From: Armatimonadota bacterium | Lineage (GTDB): Bacteria > Armatimonadota > Hebobacteria > CAIYQO01 | Assembly: GCA_029553475.1 (NCBI GenBank) | Contig: JAKPKV010000030.1 | Coordinates: 98,585 to 162,584, forward strand | DNA length: 64,000 bases | Direction of reading: 5' to 3' | Shown: one piece after another, positions 43,501 through 52,200 of the stretch | Position numbering within the stretch: the stretch's first letter is position 1 | Layout: every line of letters starts with the position of its first letter | Position numbers and translations under genes: made by a program | Notes under the pieces: generated by a model | What the model saw: the letters and a program-made list of their open reading frames with translations, nothing else | Told to the model about the DNA's origin: nothing | Database searches by the model: none

Positions 43501-44277
43501 CCCGGCAAGGAGACGAAGACCATCGTCGAAGCGCTGGGCGCGCCGGAACAGGATTTTTTCTACGCCGTCTACCCGAAGAGTGCTCTCGAGACGCCGCCGC
43601 AGTGCACGGCCCTCGGCCCCGGCGCGATGAAGATCGTCACCCGCGAATCCACCGATTACGTCTTCATCAGCGACGCGCCGATGACGTATAACAAGGATGG
43701 CGTGGTCTTCACCGGGAAAGCCGGCGCCGTGCGCATTTTCCGTGATCGCGTGGCGCTCTGCCTGAACGCCGGCAGCGGCACGGTCGGCTACAACGGGCAT
43801 ATCCTGGAAGGGCACGGCCCCTTCGAGCAGACCATCCCGGTCAGGGCGCTGCGGCGCGGCACGACGAAGATCACCGCCGCGCCGGCCGGGGAGACGATGA
43901 CGGTGACGCTGCCCAATGGCATCACCATCACCGGCGAAGGCCCGTTCAGCGCGCAGCTCGACGGCGAGGCGATCCGCATCCAGACGCCGGCTGGCCGCGC
44001 CCGCGTGCTGCACGTGGCGCAGCCCACGCATCCCACGCTGCTCGCGCCGCTGATGATCCGCCGCCCGCAGTACTGGGTAGACGGCACCGAGTGGATGGCC
44101 TGCTGGACGGACTACCCCGCCAGCGGCTGGGGCAGCTACGACAACAGCTGGCTCATCGCGCTGTCGGTGCCCGCCGGGAAACACGACCTGCTGGTGCAGG
44201 AGCTCCGCTTCCCGACGGGGTGGACGCGGCCGTTCACGCCGCTCATTGAGGGGGTGACGCGGGCAGGGACGCCGTGA
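40561..44277 (+). CDS. Secreted heparinase II/III-like protein, copy B
   Basis: 1238 residues. Signal peptide near 3-22 (TMIVCLLSLAALALAIHAVA). Beta-rich N-terminal half; toroid region at about 420-720 with SQTTPDGAFIECPSYQLYSPYRT, GCHLGNNNMTINRTLALTYFGG and IIPGMGNSSNQLENFWG. C-terminal sandwich contains ILFLKSDAPDGPSYFVMRDT and PNWWTWMN, parallel to VLFLKDADPLKPNYFVLRD and NWWLWVN of copy A. I chose the GTG at 40561 because AAGGAG lies six bases upstream; the ATG at 40570 has spacing 15. Predicted extracellular polysaccharide lyase or hydrolase. Divergent from the GH66-like operon. Confidence 0.75.
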   Translation: MRTMIVCLLSLAALALAIHAVAVDDTQARRELPDDGTITLTDYGYRDWGPEAVHYALKRAVPPGGNYALLDGDGKAVPFQLDGNTLTFIGAVKRGGTATYRFQMSDRDRSGDNSTLAVARRDEMIEVKNEFLALRLPAPATREFAEPIDAARATPPLAQWAGADGAWMGGARLVTARKVRAQSFAIIRNGPAAFEYEARYRFAPRGEYVLRVQLAPGRPLATVTEEFDFGEITSGEDVLVLELHKGWQPRGIGVIKGANEQQHNTLDSAPYQAYVDAKRKATQQAAPVGGVGAAPAPFMPGANLVLLEQHVPGGRWGAMRGGQQVWDGETPGAGRSIGIVPLHVGAWRHAMALDTWYQEGVGVLVALPISVRLNRWSLEVTDDLSPFSTHEHDEGLAFTYGRREWGLYAGPEMNMAQARYGHIGLDRYKDWIVDWPEDPQKASYPGGFFSRAHIERLRKTLDQHPDGAFLKNWYLFSGSADDAVKHAQRVIGGLKAPYQENDFFLGGLSNYRKSQFLIFANYAEDALACPDLPKDIRAELRRRIALYAYVMSDPDVNPRGAGCHLGNNNMTINRTLALTYFGGLLPDHPRYAYWMDRAKAAAQFKLASQTTPDGAFIECPSYQLYSPYRTLNISLNILRNRGIAPLAESGYPANTLRYLSNLTMPDPRWKGARIIPGMGNSSNQLENFWGFSMATVADHSPEFAGWLRFMNRLAVGDRPFEKGPNAHDGATPHALYYLPDIPEKPAALTTAFFPGYGVMFRAHFNTPGETAMLLRAGINWSHWDTDALNAILYGKAAPLSPGTGYQYYGGPMMDDNAIYHNRVKVGQYDAQEVFGRVDGTVADHGFGPSADYAVASRYYPRQIFADGNGDVRWNRHILFLKSDAPDGPSYFVMRDTFPGTPRPNWWTWMNLEGAERISVDGAAFPAQPVNKTAAPDAMPTKRGQAVEMGTDYGASTWFWFADPRDVRIRLVADYNRQDGLPGKETKTIVEALGAPEQDFFYAVYPKSALETPPQCTALGPGAMKIVTRESTDYVFISDAPMTYNKDGVVFTGKAGAVRIFRDRVALCLNAGSGTVGYNGHILEGHGPFEQTIPVRALRRGTTKITAAPAGETMTVTLPNGITITGEGPFSAQLDGEAIRIQTPAGRARVLHVAQPTHPTLLAPLMIRRPQYWVDGTEWMACWTDYPASGWGSYDNSWLIALSVPAGKHDLLVQELRFPTGWTRPFTPLIEGVTRAGTP

Positions 44278-44407
44278 GCACGCCGCGTCCGCATATCGCC
44301 TGCTGCCCGCTCACCTGACGCGCGGTGAAGGGTAGATGGGGACGATGTGACGGAACCGCGGAGGGCCGGAACAAGATGCCTCCCCCGCAAATGCCATGAC
44401 TGGGACC

Positions 44408-44464
44408 GCGGATTTGTAATCCGCAATGCCCGTGGTCCGGCCTTCGACAGGCCGGACCACGGGC
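44408..44464. repeat. Palindrome GCGGATT-tgt-AATCCGC plus 16-bp hairpin
   Basis: The 17-bp palindrome at 44408-44424 is followed by perfect 16-bp arms (44428-44443 and 44449-44464) with a five-base loop, and then by GGTCGAAGCACAGA. Confidence 0.75.
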
Positions 44465-44851
44465 CCGGTCGAAGCACAGAGGGGACGATGTGCATCCCTC
44501 GTGGGTGACGCGCCCGTCATCCTCGATTCCTCCGCAAATAGCGCCCGGCTGTTGGTAATGCGCCACGCAGCGGAGCGGCTTGTCCCCCGTAGCTTGAGCG
44601 AAGGGGGGAGTGGCGTCGCGCCGGCCGTCATCACAGCACCCGTCAAAAATCTGGCGAAGACACCGTCTCAGGATGAACATCCTCACGCGTGATACCGGCG
44701 TGGAAGGGACAGACTACGCATGGCAAGACCGGGCTAGGCCCAACACGGATCAACAGCGATGCTACTGCTTCCCAATCTGGCCATGCGCAGTCAGTCCCAG
44801 TGGTACCAGGATTTTCATCGAGCATCCGGCTGTCCCGGCTCCTATGAACAT

Positions 44852-44888
44852 GCCCGCTATTCGAACCTCGATGGGTCGAATAGCGGGC
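44852..44888. repeat. 13-bp hairpin followed by GTCGAAGCACAGA
   Basis: Arms 44852-44864 and 44876-44888 with an 11-base loop; the same downstream word GTCGAAGCACAGA as after the hairpin at 44428-44464. Confidence 0.7.
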
Positions 44889-45016
44889 CCCGTCGAAGCA
44901 CAGACGCTTCGATTTTCATCCCACGATGGTGCCTCCGCCCGGATGGCAAAGAGGTCCCGCTGGCATCGGGATCACCGCATGCCCCCCCCCCGCGCTCCGC
45001 GACCTCCGCGGTACAT

Positions 45017-46462
45017 TCAGATGACTTCCCGCTCGATCACCCGCATCGTCCGCCAGTGCCCGCGCAGGTAGCGCAGCAGGAAAGCGAACGCCAGCACGCA
45101 GACAAAGAGGGTGATGAACGTCCACGCGCCGTAGACGCCCAGCCCGCCCGGCCGTATGCACCAGAGGAACGTCGGCAGCAGCATGATGGTGATGCCCAGA
45201 CTTGAGGAGAGCAGCATCACGAAGAGGGTATCCCCCGCCCCTTTCAGCGCGCCGGCGAAGACCAGGTTGCCGACATCGAACAGACAGTAGGCGGCGACGA
45301 AGCGCAGCATCACCACCACCTGCTCGCGCACCGCCGCGAAGGCGATGGGATCGGCTTTCGCGGCGAAGGGCGCAATCAGCAGGTCGGGGATGAGCACATA
45401 GAGCGCGCCGATGGCGGCGGTGAAGAGCAGCCCGATGTGCACGGCCGACCAGGTGGCGTGATTGGCGGCCGGCGTGTCATCCCGCCCCAGGCTTTGCCCC
45501 ACCAGCGTGGAGGTGGCCATCGCCAGCCCCATGATGGGCAGGAACGCGATGCAGTTCAACTGGAACGCGAGGTTCGTCGCCGCCAGCGCCGTTGCCCCCA
45601 GCCGTCCGAGCAGCAGCATGAAGGCCGTCCAGCCGATCATGTCCAGCATGATCTGCACGCCGTTCGCGTAGCCATACCGCAGCAGGCGCCCGAGCAGCGG
45701 GAATTCCAGCTTCCACGCCCCCTCGGCATGCAGGTCGCGCGCGTCGCGCAGGAAGACGCCCAATCCGATCAGCACCCCCACCGATTGCGCGATGACGGAC
45801 GCCCACGCCGCCCCGGCGATGCCCAGCTCCGGGAACGGGCCGACGCCGAAAATGAGCAGGTAGGCGAGGAGGCAGTTGATCCCGATGCTGATCAGATTGA
45901 TCCAGAGCAGGATGCGCGTGGCGCCCCGGCCGATGAAATACGATGACACCGCCGCCCCGCCGATGAAGGCGAAGGAGCCATACAGGAAGATGGTGTAGTA
46001 CTCCGTCTCCAGACGCTGGATGAGGGGGTCATGACCGGCAAAGCGGAAGATCGCCGACCCCAGCGGCGCCAGCGGGAGAATGAGCAGCGCGGCAATGGCG
46101 GACAGATACAGCGCCTGCCAGACGATGGCGACCGCCTGTCGCGGCTTCCCGGCGCCGGTGTATTGCGCGACGAAGACGGCGGCGTATCCCGCCAATCCCA
46201 CGAAGACGGATTGAATCGTGAACGCGAGCGCCCCCGCCGGCCCTGACGCCGCCAGCTCCTCCGACGAGTGCCAGGTGAGAAACATGCGGTCCACCATCTG
46301 CAGGATGGTATTCGCCCCCTGGGAGAGGATCAGCGGCCAGGCGAGCCGCAGCACCTCCCGATACCCACCGGACGCACGCCACCACTCGCGCAGCGCGGAC
46401 CGGGACAAGGGAAGAGGTGGAATCGTCAACGCCGGCAGTGGAGGACGCTCACCGAGGACCAT
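45017..46462 (-). CDS. MATE family efflux transporter
   Basis: 481 residues, twelve membrane helices in two homologous halves. The MATE start EVLRLAWPLILSQGANTILQMVDRMFLTWHS is followed by VGLAGYAAVFVAQYTGAGKPRQA and, in the second half, LPIMGLAMATSTLVGQSLGR, the equivalent of the VGQxxGA motif. It exports drugs, metabolites or polysaccharide precursors using a Na+ or H+ gradient. The ATG at 46462 is nine bases after a TATGAT box, so the message is probably almost leaderless; longer in-frame starts cross this promoter. Divergent from the pectate-lyase-like gene. Confidence 0.9.
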   Translation of the reverse strand: MVLGERPPLPALTIPPLPLSRSALREWWRASGGYREVLRLAWPLILSQGANTILQMVDRMFLTWHSSEELAASGPAGALAFTIQSVFVGLAGYAAVFVAQYTGAGKPRQAVAIVWQALYLSAIAALLILPLAPLGSAIFRFAGHDPLIQRLETEYYTIFLYGSFAFIGGAAVSSYFIGRGATRILLWINLISIGINCLLAYLLIFGVGPFPELGIAGAAWASVIAQSVGVLIGLGVFLRDARDLHAEGAWKLEFPLLGRLLRYGYANGVQIMLDMIGWTAFMLLLGRLGATALAATNLAFQLNCIAFLPIMGLAMATSTLVGQSLGRDDTPAANHATWSAVHIGLLFTAAIGALYVLIPDLLIAPFAAKADPIAFAAVREQVVVMLRFVAAYCLFDVGNLVFAGALKGAGDTLFVMLLSSSLGITIMLLPTFLWCIRPGGLGVYGAWTFITLFVCVLAFAFLLRYLRGHWRTMRVIEREVI

Positions 46463-46471
46463 AATCGCCCT

Positions 46472-46500
46472 ATCATAGCGAGCCGCAAGCGAAACGTCAA
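46472..46500 (-). promoter_or_regulatory. Promoter of the MATE gene
   Basis: Minus strand: TTGACG (46500-46495), 17-bp spacer, TATGAT (46477-46472), then nine bases to ATG. A near-consensus sigma-70 promoter. Confidence 0.8.
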
Positions 46501-46613
46501 AGGTGTGCCGCCGCCATCGCCACGCCGATAAGCACCTGTACGCGAAAGGGCGGAGAGCAGGCGGAAGGTATCCGGCCAATGCACCGCATGTGCACCCCGG
46601 CGCCACCAGAACT

Positions 46614-46651
46614 CGTTCGTAGTGAGGCACGCAGCGGCGCGACTACGAACG
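46614..46651. repeat. TTCGTAGTGAG-family hairpin, second copy
   Basis: CGTTCGTAGT (46614-46623) and ACTACGAACG (46642-46651) enclose a loop with GAGGCACGCAGCG, the reverse complement of words in the 30019-30077 copy. Confidence 0.7.
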
Positions 46652-46856
46652 ATGAGGCATACGCGCGGACGCCTCGCGCGCATATGAGTGTTTTTTCAAA
46701 AGCTTAGCATACGATGACCTGGTGCGCTTGCGCCGGATGGACTGGCGGTATGTTGGCATCACGGTACGGGCGTCAGGATACATAACAACCGGCTGCGACA
46801 AGGAAATCCGCCCCGAAAGCGGAATATCACTATAGCACACCCTTCGAGGAGTTTTG

Positions 46857-47933
46857 ATGGAGCACCAGCACGCCCCCGCCGCGATCACGCACGCCTTCGA
46901 TGTCACCCGCTTCGGCGCGAAAGGCGATGGCGCCACTGACGACACCGCCGCCATTCAGCGCGCCATTGACGCCGCCGGCGAAGTCAGCGGCGCCGTCTGG
47001 TTCCCCGCCGGCCTCTACCAGACCTCCCGCCTGCGAATGCGCTCCACCGTCTCGCTGGTCGCCCACCCCTCCTGGAGCTATCACCGCGTGGGCAACGCCG
47101 TGCTGCGCCTGTGCGATCCGCAGGCTCCCTGCCTGCTCGATCTCACCGGCTCCATCGGCGCGCGCGTGAGCGGGATGTCGCTGGATGGCGGCACGCTCGG
47201 TGAGCATATCGCCGGCATCTACCTGGACGGTCTCGGGCATAAAGAGGAAGAAACACTGTGCATTGAGAACACCCGCGTCGCCCATTTCACCGGCGACGCC
47301 ATCACCCTGCTCAACGTCTGGGCCTATACCGTGCGCCACTGCATGCTCATCTTCAATGGCGGCAATGGCATCACCATCACCCGCTGGGACGGCTTCCTCT
47401 ATCACAACATCATCAACAACTGCCGCGGGTATGGCCTCGCCATGCTCTCGCCCAATGGCGCCAGCTCCATCATCGGCCACCGCATTGAGTGGAACGACAA
47501 AGGCGGCATTTACATCGAATACGGCGGTCACTACCACATCAACGACTGTTACTTCGACTATAACGGCGGCCCGGCGCTGCACATCCACGGGACGCCCGCG
47601 CGGCGTGCCGGCACCTTCGCCGTGACCGGCAACCTGTTCAATCGCAACGGCGCCAAAGCCGATCCCGACAGCCTGCGGAGCGCGCACTGTCTGTATGAAT
47701 ATGTTGACGGGCTGGTGATGACCGGCAATACGCTGCGCGCCGGCGTCAACGACGGCGGCGGCGGTCCGCTCACCCCCGGGCACGGCATTGTCTGCGAAGG
47801 CCTGCGCAGTTCCATTCTCCGCGATAACGTGCTGCACGCCGGAGCCACCCGTGAGCTGGTGGTTGACCGCGGCGGCCACGACGCGCAGACCATCATCCGC
47901 GACAACATCGGCACGCTGGCGGAGGTGCCGTGA
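46857..47933 (+). CDS. Pectate lyase superfamily (right-handed beta-helix) protein
   Basis: 358 residues, no signal peptide. The family start DVTRFGAKGDGATDDTAAIQRAIDAAG (residues about 14-40) is unmistakable. The helix then shows repeating turns such as GGNGITITRWDGFLYHNIINN and GGIYIEYGGHYHINDCYFDYN. GAGGAG is six bases before the ATG. The substrate could be pectin, another uronide or a cell-surface glycan; catalytic residues are not resolved. The stop overlaps the GTG of the MFS gene by four bases (GTGA), so the two are co-translated. Confidence 0.88.
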   Translation: MEHQHAPAAITHAFDVTRFGAKGDGATDDTAAIQRAIDAAGEVSGAVWFPAGLYQTSRLRMRSTVSLVAHPSWSYHRVGNAVLRLCDPQAPCLLDLTGSIGARVSGMSLDGGTLGEHIAGIYLDGLGHKEEETLCIENTRVAHFTGDAITLLNVWAYTVRHCMLIFNGGNGITITRWDGFLYHNIINNCRGYGLAMLSPNGASSIIGHRIEWNDKGGIYIEYGGHYHINDCYFDYNGGPALHIHGTPARRAGTFAVTGNLFNRNGAKADPDSLRSAHCLYEYVDGLVMTGNTLRAGVNDGGGGPLTPGHGIVCEGLRSSILRDNVLHAGATRELVVDRGGHDAQTIIRDNIGTLAEVP

Positions 47934-49270
47934 CACCCGACGAGTCACCGCCCATGCGCCTGAGCCAGATCCTCGTCCGCCTGAACGTCGCCGCCGGCTT
48001 CGCGGCGGTGTTCACCGCCATCACCGCCACCGTGCTCACCCGCTTCGGGCAGACTATGGCGCTGCCGCCCTTTGTCTTCGGCCTGCTGGCAGCCTTGCCC
48101 TACGCCACCGCGCTGGCGCAAATCCCCGCCAGCTTCGCGGTGGAACGCTTCGGCGGCCGGAAGAGGGTGGCCATCTTCGGCATTATCATTCACCGTGCGC
48201 TCTGGCTGGCGGTGGCCGCCGTGCCGTGGCTCTTCCCACGCGCCTGGTGGTGGTTCGGCCTCATCCTCTTCGTCGGACTGTCCTATACTTCGGCGCACAT
48301 CGGCACCCCGGCCACCACCAGTTGGGCCGCCGACCTGGTGCCCGCGCGGCTGCGCGGGCGCTACTACGCGCTCCGCGGCCAGCTTGTCCGCGTGGTCAAT
48401 ATCCTGCTCGGCCTCGGCATCGGCTGGGCGATGGACCGCGCGCAGGCCGCCGGATTCCAGACGCTGCTGCTCGTCCTCAGCGCCATGCTGGCGGTGGCCG
48501 CCCTCGCCGGCATGGTGGACAGCCTGCTCTGCGCCAAACTGCCCGACCGCTGGCACCGGCCGCGCGCGGACGGCCTGCGCCTGCGCGATATCTTCCTGGT
48601 GCCGCTCGCCAACCGCACCTTCCTCTGCTTCCTCGGCTACACGGCGTTCATCACCCTTGCCACCGGCTATATCGGCCCCTTCGTCTGGCTCTTTCTCATT
48701 GACGTGGTGAAGACCACCAACCTGGAAGCGACGTTCATGACGATGGGCGGCACCGCCCTCGCCAGCCTGCTGGGGATGCGCTACTGGGGACGAAAGGTAG
48801 ACGAATGGGGCACGCGGCGGACGATGCTCCTCGCCGGCGTGCTCATCATTAACGGCGCCAGCACCTGGGTCTTCATCACCCAGGAGACGAAATGGCTCGG
48901 CTACAGCATCGTGCTCTTCAGCTCCTTCGCCTGGCCGGCCATGGAGCTCGCCGCCGGCAACCTGCTGTACGCCTTCAGTGAAAGCCGCAAGAACGACGCC
49001 AACCCCGGCACCGCCTACGTCGCGCTGACCAGCGCCGTCGTCGCCATCTTCGGCACCCTCAGCGGCCTCTTCGGCGGCTGGATTGCCCAACTCCTCCAGC
49101 ACTGGCATACCACCATCGCCGGCTTCCCCATCACCTTCCACGTGGTGCTCTTTTTCATCTCCGCCGGCCTGCGCATCATCGCGCTGCTCTTCGTGCTGGG
49201 AATGCGGGATGACCGCCGTCATCGCTCCACCCGCACCTCCGCCCAGTCAATGGAGCGTATGGCCGGATAG
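47930..49270 (+). CDS. Major facilitator superfamily transporter
   Basis: 446 residues, twelve predicted membrane helices. VERFGGRKRVAIFG (about 65-78) is the loop 2-3 motif of MFS proteins, and RYWGRKVDEWGTRR (about 283-296) its counterpart in the second half. The GTG start overlaps the previous stop; GGAGG lies close (four bases), while an in-frame ATG at 47954 is the alternative. Tight coupling to a beta-helix protein suggests uptake of a sugar or oligouronide. The last 52 bases overlap the convergent esterase gene. Confidence 0.88.
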   Translation: MTPDESPPMRLSQILVRLNVAAGFAAVFTAITATVLTRFGQTMALPPFVFGLLAALPYATALAQIPASFAVERFGGRKRVAIFGIIIHRALWLAVAAVPWLFPRAWWWFGLILFVGLSYTSAHIGTPATTSWAADLVPARLRGRYYALRGQLVRVVNILLGLGIGWAMDRAQAAGFQTLLLVLSAMLAVAALAGMVDSLLCAKLPDRWHRPRADGLRLRDIFLVPLANRTFLCFLGYTAFITLATGYIGPFVWLFLIDVVKTTNLEATFMTMGGTALASLLGMRYWGRKVDEWGTRRTMLLAGVLIINGASTWVFITQETKWLGYSIVLFSSFAWPAMELAAGNLLYAFSESRKNDANPGTAYVALTSAVVAIFGTLSGLFGGWIAQLLQHWHTTIAGFPITFHVVLFFISAGLRIIALLFVLGMRDDRRHRSTRTSAQSMERMAG

Positions 49271-52200
49271 CCTGCCGTGGCGTTCAGAATTTCCAGGCGC
49301 AGCGCGCGCACGCCGGCGATATCCACGTCGAGCGATTTCGGCGGGGAGTTCAGCGAGAAGGGCGCGGAGGTGAAGAGCGCGATGCCGTCGCCCTTCACCA
49401 CGAAGACGACGCTGGTGTTCGCCGCCTGGGTGGCGGAGTATTTGTCCGCCTCCAGGCCGATGACCCCGCGCAGGCGCGTCCAGCCGGCGTCGCCCAGGTC
49501 GTATTCCACCCAATGCGGGCGCTTCGGCAGCCAGTAATTCGGCAGCGCCAGCCCGTGCGCGTAGCGCCTGCCGCCCAGCCGCAGCGACTCGCCCTTCGGC
49601 GTGACGTTGCGCAGCATATCGAGAAAGGCGCCGCTGGCCGCCGTCTCCACCACCTCCGCCAGCGGCAGCGCCTGCTCCGCCCCCCGCGCATCGGCGCGCG
49701 CGGGAGGCGTCCACGCCGCGGGGAAGGCTCGGTCCGTATCCCGCTCGATGTTGTCATCCAGCAGCCGCCAGGCGTGATCGAAGTAGCCGGCCGCCAGCAC
49801 CGGCCCGTTGTTGCGCCCGGTCACCACGTCGAAGAATTTTCCCAGCTGCGCCGGAGCCGCGTTGCGCGCGTCCACGATACTGAAATCGGTGTCGTTGAGC
49901 ACGTAGTCGGCAAAAAACATCCCTGCCGGCGAGGTGCCCGTCCGCACAATGACATAGCGGTCCGGATTGAGCGGACTGGGGTAGCACATCTGCACCGCGG
50001 CATCGCGCACGCGAAAATGTTTCCCGTCAACGGTGACGGCATACGGGGTGATCGTCAGCGGCAGTTTTTTCGCCATCGCTTTCGCCACCGCGTTCTCCGC
50101 CGGCCCCCCGAAGAGGAGTAGCGAATACTTCGCCTGCTCGTCGGCGGTGATGGCGGTATCCAGGAAGACGCGCAGCCCGCAGTGATGCCGCTCATCCCAC
50201 CAGGCCTGGAAGCGTTCCGCCGCGCGCGCGCACATCCGCCGCATCAGCGGGTCGGGGGCGATGGTGCCGATCACCAGCGCCATCGGCGTGTTGAATACGT
50301 CGTTCACCGGTCCGTCCAGCTCGGGGCGCTTGGATAACGGCGCTGGCGTATAGCCCTTCGCGCGCAGGGTGATGCGGCCGCGCGCATCGGGGGCAACCGT
50401 CCGCACGTCGGCGCCGTTCCAGACGACCGTCACCGGTTTGGCCGGGTCCAGCGCGAACGGCGACAGGCCGGCGCGTGTCGGCGGGACAATCGTCACCTGC
50501 AGAGCATTGATGGTGTCCAGCCGCATATAGTTCGGCGCGATGAACTCCGCGTCCGCCTGCATCACCGCATACGGGTCTTTGCGCTGCTCGATGCGCAGCC
50601 AGTGCGCGGCGGCCGAGCGCAGCTCCGCCGCGCGCAGGCGCACCCGCGGGGGATGACTTACTCGCCGCTGCCGCGACAACCAGGCCATCACCGCCTCGTT
50701 GCCGATGCCGCCATGCCCCTTGCCGGGCGATTCCCAATAGCGCACCGGATACCCCCAGCGTTCCAGCATCCGCACGGTATAGCGGGAGTAATCCACCGGC
50801 ACGACCTGATCAATATCGCCATGACTGGCGAAGACCGGCGTGGTATACAGGCTCTCAAGCTGCGCGATATAGCTCAACCGCTCGCGGCGAAAGATCGCCT
50901 TCGGGGAGAGCGAGGCCAGCGCGCCATCAGCGAGCTGGAAGCGGAAATCATACCCGCCGTAGAAGGGCGCCAGCGCGGCGAACACGTCCGGGTGGCGCGT
51001 GCCCACGTACCAGGCGCCCGCTCCGCCCATCGAATAGCCCAGCAAAAAGATGGCGTCCTCATCCACGGAGAAGTGGGCTTTCACCAGCTCCACGCAGCGC
51101 ATCACGTCACGGTCGCCCATGCCGCGATACCAGGCATTGCCGCGGCCATGCGGATACACGACGATGACGCCGTAGCGATCCGCCAGGCCGTCATGCCGGG
51201 CATCATTGCCCCCCCACTCTTCATAGGGTGGAAAATTGTCCGCCCGACCATGCAGCGACACCACCACCTGATAGGCGCGTTTCGGCGTGTAATCACACGG
51301 CAGATAGACCCGGCAGAACTGCGGTGAATCGTCCAGTTCATCGCGCCAGGCGAGCCGCACCATCCCGTTCGACCGCACCGCCGCCGGCCCCTCCCCGGTC
51401 AACTCGGCGGCTTCCATCAGCGCGGGATAGAGCATCTCTTTCGTGAAGGCGTTCGCCGCGTCGCCGGTGGTGCGCGCGGTCACCATCCGCGCCAGCATGG
51501 CGCGGATCATGCCCGCGGGGGTGCGGTCGTCCGCTGACGGCGCCTGCTCGACCAGCGCGTTCGCGGCGGCGACGGCATCGCCGTGATACCACAGCCGGTA
51601 CGCGCGCACGATATTCCCGGCGGGGGTGGTCATCGTGCAGCGCGCCTCATACGGGCCGTCCGGCCAATCGGCGATGTCGAAGAGCGCCCGCCCGCCGCGC
51701 GGCACGGTCGCCGTCGCCATCACCGTCCCGCCGGGGGCGAGCATCTCCACCGTCACCGGGGGGCGCATCGGGAGGAAATCGCGCCGGCTGTCATCGGTGA
51801 TGACCGCGAGCTGCCCGGCGGGAAGGTCGCCGCCGCTGAACAGCGCCGGCGCAAGCCGGGTATTCACCATCTCCTGCGCTGCCGCTTGCGCGATCTCTAC
51901 GGCGCGCAGGGTGAAATTCGTCGCGTGATGCCGCTGCACGACCTTCACCAGTATCGCGTTTTCGCCGGCATGCAGCTCCGCCGCGAACAGGTCGTCAATA
52001 GAACCTTCGGTGGGCGTATAGTGCTCGTGTGCGAGCGCGCCGTTCACCCACACCCGCACCGCGCCGTTGCTGCTCAGCGCCAGCGCCGCCTTGCCGGCGC
52101 GCGCGCGGTGCAGCGTGGTATAAGCATACCAGACGACATGCTCGCTCGGATGCGTATAAAAGGCGCTGCTGAAATAGAGCGTCTCGCCCGCAGGGGTATA

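Larger units (their letters stand above)
44278..45016. other. Gene-free 739-bp region with palindromes
   Basis: No credible coding frame. It contains the 17-bp palindrome at 44408-44424 and two hairpins at 44428-44464 and 44852-44888, each followed by GTCGAAGCACAGA. The rest is unassigned; it may be decayed coding DNA. Confidence 0.65.
46463..46856. other. Divergent intergenic region
   Basis: Contains the MATE promoter, a TTCGTAGTGAG-family hairpin at 46614-46651, and an AT-rich patch with TTTTTTCAAAAGC near 46690. A weak promoter candidate for the next gene (TTGGCA, 18 bp, GATACA) ends near 46783. No gene seen. Confidence 0.5.

Noticed and set aside
44852..44888. TTCGAA loop region considered as a tRNA T-arm
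   Set aside because: The surrounding sequence is a simple 13-bp hairpin with no D-arm, anticodon stem or acceptor stem.
44278..45016. Several 80-150-codon frames in the large gap
   Set aside because: None has a plausible start signal or protein-like composition, and they overlap palindromic repeats.
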